Shown piece after piece: positions 30,153 through 32,104 of a stretch of 32,104 nt of DNA; positions within the stretch are counted from its first letter, which is position 1; each line of letters opens with the position of its first letter. Below the pieces are notes generated by a model. It saw nothing but the letters and a program-made list of their open reading frames with translations. It was not told the DNA's origin and made no database searches. Source of the DNA: Chara braunii (taxonomy: Eukaryota > Streptophyta > Charophyceae > Charales > Characeae); NCBI GenBank assembly GCA_003427395.1, contig BFEA01000179.1, positions 1,417,398 through 1,449,501 on the forward strand. Direction: 5' to 3'. The translations under genes were made by a program, and so were the position numbers.

Positions 30153-30180
30153 CGACACTTGAGTGTCGAATGTGACACTC
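30153..30180. repeat. Two overlapping, mutually exclusive 7-bp hairpins
   Basis: CGACACT/AGTGTCG (30153-30159 with 30162-30168) and GAGTGTC/GACACTC (30161-30167 with 30174-30180) share the same central strand, so only one can form at a time. The first has only a 2-base loop. Confidence 0.6.
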
Positions 30181-30956
30181 GAGATTAGCGAGGACCGCAC
30201 GACTATGGGTACTACATAGTACGCCATCATTGCAACTGCTTGCATATTCATATATTGCTAGTCGATATGGGAAGGCGCTGCGTCCACGCGGTTTTATATT
30301 AAGTCTCGCGCACGACGCCTATCCGATTTCCGCATCGGAGCGTTATGGGATGGCTACTAAGGGACTAGGAGTGTTGTCGTGTTGTTTGTCTTGTGTTGTT
30401 CTGTATATGTGCGTGTGCGTGCGTGTTTCAATTTTTATGCTTTTTTAGTGGTGTATGCGTGGTGCTTGGGACTTCAGCTCCCCAAGACGTCGGTTCGCGT
30501 GCAGGTCCGATAGAGGCATAAGACCGCGCGTACCCCCTATGCTACAGCGACGAGAAACGCGCTCGACTGGTTCACCTCTGCGATTGCAGCTGATTAGCTT
30601 CCGTACTGTAGACTGGTAGCTAGGCGAGGATACGCCCACCGAAGGGAGGTGACAGCTCCCATAAGGTGGAGGTAAGTCGTGCCTCGCGTATGCCTATCCT
30701 GTCGTAGGGGCTCGCGAGAGGTATAGCTGGCGCACTTAGTCGGAGCAGCGTGCGAAAGCTCCATATGCATTCGCGACGAGGAATAGACCAACTCCTGCGT
30801 GACGTGGCCGAGAGGGTCCCGCCCCGTTTCGTGCGGTGCCTGACCGATGCGCTCGACAATGTGAGCATAGACTAGGCTGGGGGCCTGCTGACGTGGTACT
30901 CCCTGCTACTGACGTGGCACTGCTGTCGGCTGATCTGTCCTATTGACATGGTCCGC

Positions 30957-31034
30957 TAACGTGGCGTGCTGACGTGGCCTGCTGACATGGCCTGCTAACT
31001 TGGCCTGTTGATGTGGCCTGCTGACGTGGCAACT
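30957..31034 (+). repeat. 13-bp minisatellite of TGACGTGGCCTGC, six units in register
   Basis: Units start at 30957, 30970, 30983, 30996, 31009 and 31022. The consensus contains the same TGACGTGGC ACGT-core motif as element B's leader. Further non-phased copies lie at 30889, 30910 and 30944, giving about nine motifs within 150 bp. Confidence 0.92.
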
Positions 31035-31149
31035 CACCGATGTTGCCGCAAGGGGTGCCCGCAGACAGATAGAGAAGGTAAGACCAGAGGGGGGCAACAA
31101 CATAGGTGGGGAGGGGTGGGTGGGATAAATCGCCCAGATAAGGAGCCAC

Positions 31150-31690
31150 TAATAAAAAAAAAGAAAAGTTTGAACTTTGCAAAACAAATTCGAGAAAATA
31201 AAAAATCCCGAGTTTTGTAAGTTCACTAGGTCTCCCAACCTCCCTTGAAGTGCGAAATTATCAATGAGAAAAAAAAATTCGAACTTCAGACTGCCAATGA
31301 TTATCAGGTAGTGAAAATCATAGAACTGCGGGAAAAAAAAATTCCAAAAAGAAATAACCAGTATTCGGACTTACTCAGATGAGAGTATTCGCAGTTTGAA
31401 AAAAATGGTAATGCAAGAGGGATTTCCCGTACCGTTTTCTGAAAACGACTTTCGAAAAAAAAAAATCCGAATTTCCAAATAACGGGAAATTGCAAAAGGA
31501 GATCGAAATTTTCGAGAAACAGATATTCCGGATTTCCATCAACGAAATTTCAGATTTTCAGAAGAAAAACGAAAACGGAAATTTCAGATGTTGCGCTATT
31601 GTGATTTTCCACAACAGAAATAGCGAGAAAACGAAATCCAAGAAAAGAAAAAAAAAATGATTTTCGGCAATGAGGTCAAAATCATGATTT
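31150..31690. other. A-tract-rich stretch with GAA/TTC motifs
   Basis: Many short A runs alternate with GAA and TTC triplets, including GAAATTTC at 31544-31551 and 31578-31585. No open frame or known element is seen. It lies in the leader position next to the primer site at 31790. Confidence 0.5.
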
Positions 31691-31789
31691 TGGGGGCTAA
31701 CTACTGTGCTCTAATCAATCAATCAAGACTAATCAGCTACCCAGTCCCCGCACACGTGTCAGATCAGGTTGTCCTGATTCACGTGCGGT

Positions 31790-31801
31790 GTTCCGATACC
31801 A
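31790..31801 (-). other. Probable iMet primer binding site (diverged)
   Basis: The minus strand reads TGGTATCGGAAC, matching 10 of 12 bases of B's TGGTATCAGAGC. It starts two bases after an LTR terminus ...GCATGTAACA. The orientation means the element body lies leftward. Confidence 0.65.
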
Positions 31802-31803
31802 AC

Positions 31804-32104
31804 TGTTACATGCCCAATTGGGCGATGTACATATAAACCGAGGATCCGCAATGTGATAAAGAGGACTGAATGGGCAATGCAGTGCAAGTGGAATCTCAAC
31901 AAGCAATGTGCATTTCCGATACATACAAAATGGTGTTTTATAGCGCAGTGGAAGATTTAGATACAAGTCCTGACCTGATCGGGACTGACCTCTTTCACGT
32001 AGTACAAGATAAAAGGGCCTTTACCCGATACAGGCCTTGTAAAAGTAAAGCATCCTGAAGGGGTACCTCGCCAGGACCCAGAAACGTGAAAGCAGGTCAA
32101 AGGT
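31804..32104 (-). repeat. 3' end of a 5' LTR (D-like), cut by the window edge
   Basis: The plus strand reads TGTTACATGCCCAATTGGGCGATGTACATATAAAC. It is near-identical to 16348-16558 for about 205 bp, up to GTAGTACAAGATA, then unrelated to D's LTR. The TGTTACATG terminus plus adjoining primer site marks this as the inner end of a 5' LTR whose remainder lies beyond 32104. Confidence 0.7.

Larger units (their letters stand above)
21700..31789. other. 10-kb block without recognisable genes
   Basis: Open frames here are short, overlap on both strands, and resemble no family I know (the longest are 24841-25299 minus, 26791-27237 plus and 29342-29794 minus). AT-rich (21.7-24.5 kb), GC-richer (24.5-27.6 kb) and AT-rich (27.6-30 kb) sections alternate, each with its own repeats (listed separately). 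It could be a non-coding element inserted in D's gag, intergenic DNA or a large intron. The left edge lies near 21695-21715, where D's gag similarity stops. Confidence 0.55.

Overview
The window is repeat-dominated nuclear DNA from a eukaryote, most likely a plant or streptophyte alga. Ty3/gypsy chromovirus-type retrotransposons use an initiator-Met tRNA primer site, there are long CT/CA/GC microsatellites, and I see no intact host gene, tRNA or rRNA. The style recalls large charophyte genomes such as Chara, but I cannot show that from sequence alone. Ambiguous bases at 1367 and 12039-12040 suggest a draft assembly.

Layout. 1-1110 holds microsatellites and an LTR-like repeat on the minus strand. 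1111-2240 holds short tandem repeats and otherwise unexplained sequence. 2240-3156 is a probable 3' LTR, and 3202-4458 is the integrase end of a decayed minus-strand element (A). At 4459-12866 a complete minus-strand Ty3/gypsy element (B) sits inside A's integrase zinc-binding region. B has two LTRs of about 1 kb, an iMet primer site, gag, protease, RT/RNase H, integrase and a degenerate chromodomain, and it is flanked by TTCGT/TTCAT. The rest of A resumes at 12867-13352. At about 13352 A meets, head to head, a plus-strand 3' half-element (C, to 15088), followed by LTR-like sequence that contains a poly-A-tailed SINE-like segment. 16348-21694 is a second chromovirus lineage (D, minus strand) with its 3' LTR, polypurine tract, integrase plus chromodomain, RNase H, RT and the gag zinc-knuckle end.

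From about 21.7 kb to 31.8 kb I find no credible coding sequence. The stretch contains several independent tandem or interspersed repeat families, hairpins and an ACGT-core 13-bp array. At 31790-31801 there is an iMet-like primer site, and at 31804 an LTR begins that shares its terminal 205 bp with D's LTR and runs off the window.

All polyproteins are broken by stops, frameshifts or small deletions, so none of these copies looks able to move on its own. Chronology read from the nesting: A is oldest, and B inserted into A later. The order of C and D relative to these is not fixed. The most informative points are the nested insertion, the head-to-head A/C joint, the bZIP-like TGACGTGGC arrays between primer site and gag, and the multi-family repeat field in the 10-kb noncoding block.
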